From positions 1,845 to 8,741 of the forward strand of contig DYMR01000076.1 in NCBI GenBank assembly GCA_020721485.1: DNA of 6,897 bases. Direction: 5' to 3'. Source of the stretch: Halothiobacillus neapolitanus. GTDB lineage: Bacteria > Pseudomonadota > Gammaproteobacteria > Halothiobacillales > Halothiobacillaceae. Under the pieces are notes generated by a model. The model was not told the origin of the DNA and ran no database searches. It saw only the letters and a program-made list of their open reading frames with translations. The position numbers were made by a program, and so were the translations under genes. Numbering within the stretch: position 1 is the stretch's first letter; the number at the start of each line of letters is the position of its first letter. Below, in pieces: positions 6,029-6,897 of the stretch.

Positions 6029-6897
6029 TCACTTGAAGTTGAAATTCGTGGTTTCAACGACATCCGGCAAATGACCATTCTTATCAATCAATCGGAACGA
6101 AATGATCTGCCGCGCGACGCCAGATTCACGGGGTGCGCGCACATGGATCAGATAATTTCCGGTTTGATCGGGGGGAATATCTAAAGTTCGGTAATTCCCA
6201 CCAATCGTCACATCGGCATCGTTCAAGCCCTCGACTTTTAGCTCAAGCGCCAAAGGCGCAGGTTCCTTGTTATTGATTTTTAATTGATAATTATTTTGCA
6301 CCGTGCCATCGCTCATCACGACGAACAACGGCTGACGAATTTGCAGCACCGCAAAATCCAAGGGTTTCATGGCATAAAACCCATAAATAAGCAGCAAAGT
6401 GGCGGCCAAGGTCGCCACGCCATAGCCGATGGTGCGAAATTTCAGCAAACTCGGTTTTTTGCCGGTTTCCAATTCAACTTCCGAGGCATATCGCACCAAG
6501 CCTTGCGGCCAGCCGCGTTTCTGCATGATCTCGTTACAGGCATCAATGCAGAGTCCGCAGGAAATGCAGGCGAGTTGCAGCCCATCGCGAATATCAATGC
6601 CGGTGGGGCACACCTGCACGCACAGTTTGCAATCGATGCAATCCCCCGCGCCCGCCGCATGCCGCTCCTCCAAGGTCATCAATCCTTTTTGCAACGGCTT
6701 GCGCCCCTGCGAGCCTTCACCGCGCTGGCTGTCGTAACTGACCAGCAAGGTTTCTTTATCGAACATAACCGCTTGAAAGCGGGCGTAGGGGCACATGTAA
6801 ATGCATACCTGCTCCCGCGCAAAGCCCGCCGCCACCAGGGTGGTCGCGGTCAAAATGCCGGTGGTGATATAGGCCGCGCTGGTGGCTTGCCCCGTAA
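6029..6897 (-). CDS. ccoG: CcoG/FixG/RdxA-family iron-sulfur membrane protein, cupric reductase for cbb3 assembly (5' end cut by window)
   Basis: CcoG is an inner-membrane protein with two 4Fe-4S clusters, reported to reduce Cu(II) to Cu(I) for delivery to CcoI and the oxidase. The reading frame runs through the right edge, so the N-terminus with its first membrane helices is missing; 288 residues are visible. Counting from the first full codon: AREQVCIYMCPYARFQ, the family signature, has Cys31 and Cys35. The ferredoxin part has CIDCKLCVQVCP (Cys86, 89, 92, 96) and CISCGLCIDACN (Cys110, 113, 116, 120). A membrane helix lies near 155-176 (TIGYGVATLAATLLLIYGFY), and the last 110 or so residues form the FixG C-terminal Ig-like domain, ending NFNFK. 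Both clusters have all ligands. ccoH starts 30 bp after the stop. The full family length is about 460-480, so roughly 180 residues should lie outside. Confidence 0.94.
   Translation of the reverse strand, partial: TGQATSAAYITTGILTATTLVAAGFAREQVCIYMCPYARFQAVMFDKETLLVSYDSQRGEGSQGRKPLQKGLMTLEERHAAGAGDCIDCKLCVQVCPTGIDIRDGLQLACISCGLCIDACNEIMQKRGWPQGLVRYASEVELETGKKPSLLKFRTIGYGVATLAATLLLIYGFYAMKPLDFAVLQIRQPLFVVMSDGTVQNNYQLKINNKEPAPLALELKVEGLNDADVTIGGNYRTLDIPPDQTGNYLIHVRAPRESGVARQIISFRLIDKNGHLPDVVETTNFNFK

Overview
The window looks like a chromosomal stretch of a moderately GC-rich proteobacterium, most likely a gammaproteobacterium. This is inferred from GlyA and NrdR proteins that closely follow the gammaproteobacterial forms, the glyA-nrdR gene order, and a FixGHI/CcoGHI cluster for cbb3-type cytochrome oxidase assembly. 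The cbb3 genes imply a respiring organism able to grow at low oxygen. The species cannot be named from the sequence alone. No mobile element, CRISPR array, tRNA or rRNA is seen.

Layout. At the left (minus strand) lie glyA (serine hydroxymethyltransferase) and, 12 bp downstream of it, nrdR (repressor of ribonucleotide reductase genes), which is cut by the window's left edge. A 403-bp divergent intergenic region (1720-2122) follows. It holds a possible glyA promoter, an AT-rich island and a leader-like segment that can fold on itself. Next is a plus-strand gene for a small protein that consists of a cyclic-nucleotide-binding domain with no DNA-binding domain. It converges on the last gene of a minus-strand operon, with a 9-bp GC-rich hairpin between the two that reads as a terminator for the operon. 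The rest of the window (2642-6897, minus strand) is ccoG (cut at its 5' end by the right edge), ccoH (FixH-like) and ccoI (copper P-type ATPase).

How the genes work together. CcoG, CcoH and CcoI supply copper to the CuB site of cytochrome cbb3 oxidase and help assemble it. CcoG is a membrane iron-sulfur protein of the cupric reductase family, CcoI exports Cu(I) across the inner membrane, and CcoH is a membrane assembly partner. The structural genes ccoNO(Q)P would be expected just beyond the right edge. GlyA (one-carbon units for purine and thymidylate synthesis) and NrdR (dNTP supply) both serve nucleotide metabolism.

The window is mostly ordinary core genome. The points worth a second look are the FixH-like protein with three extra N-terminal membrane helices, the stand-alone cyclic-nucleotide-binding protein with an altered phosphate-binding motif, and the foldable leader in front of it. 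I see no convincing undescribed multi-gene system.
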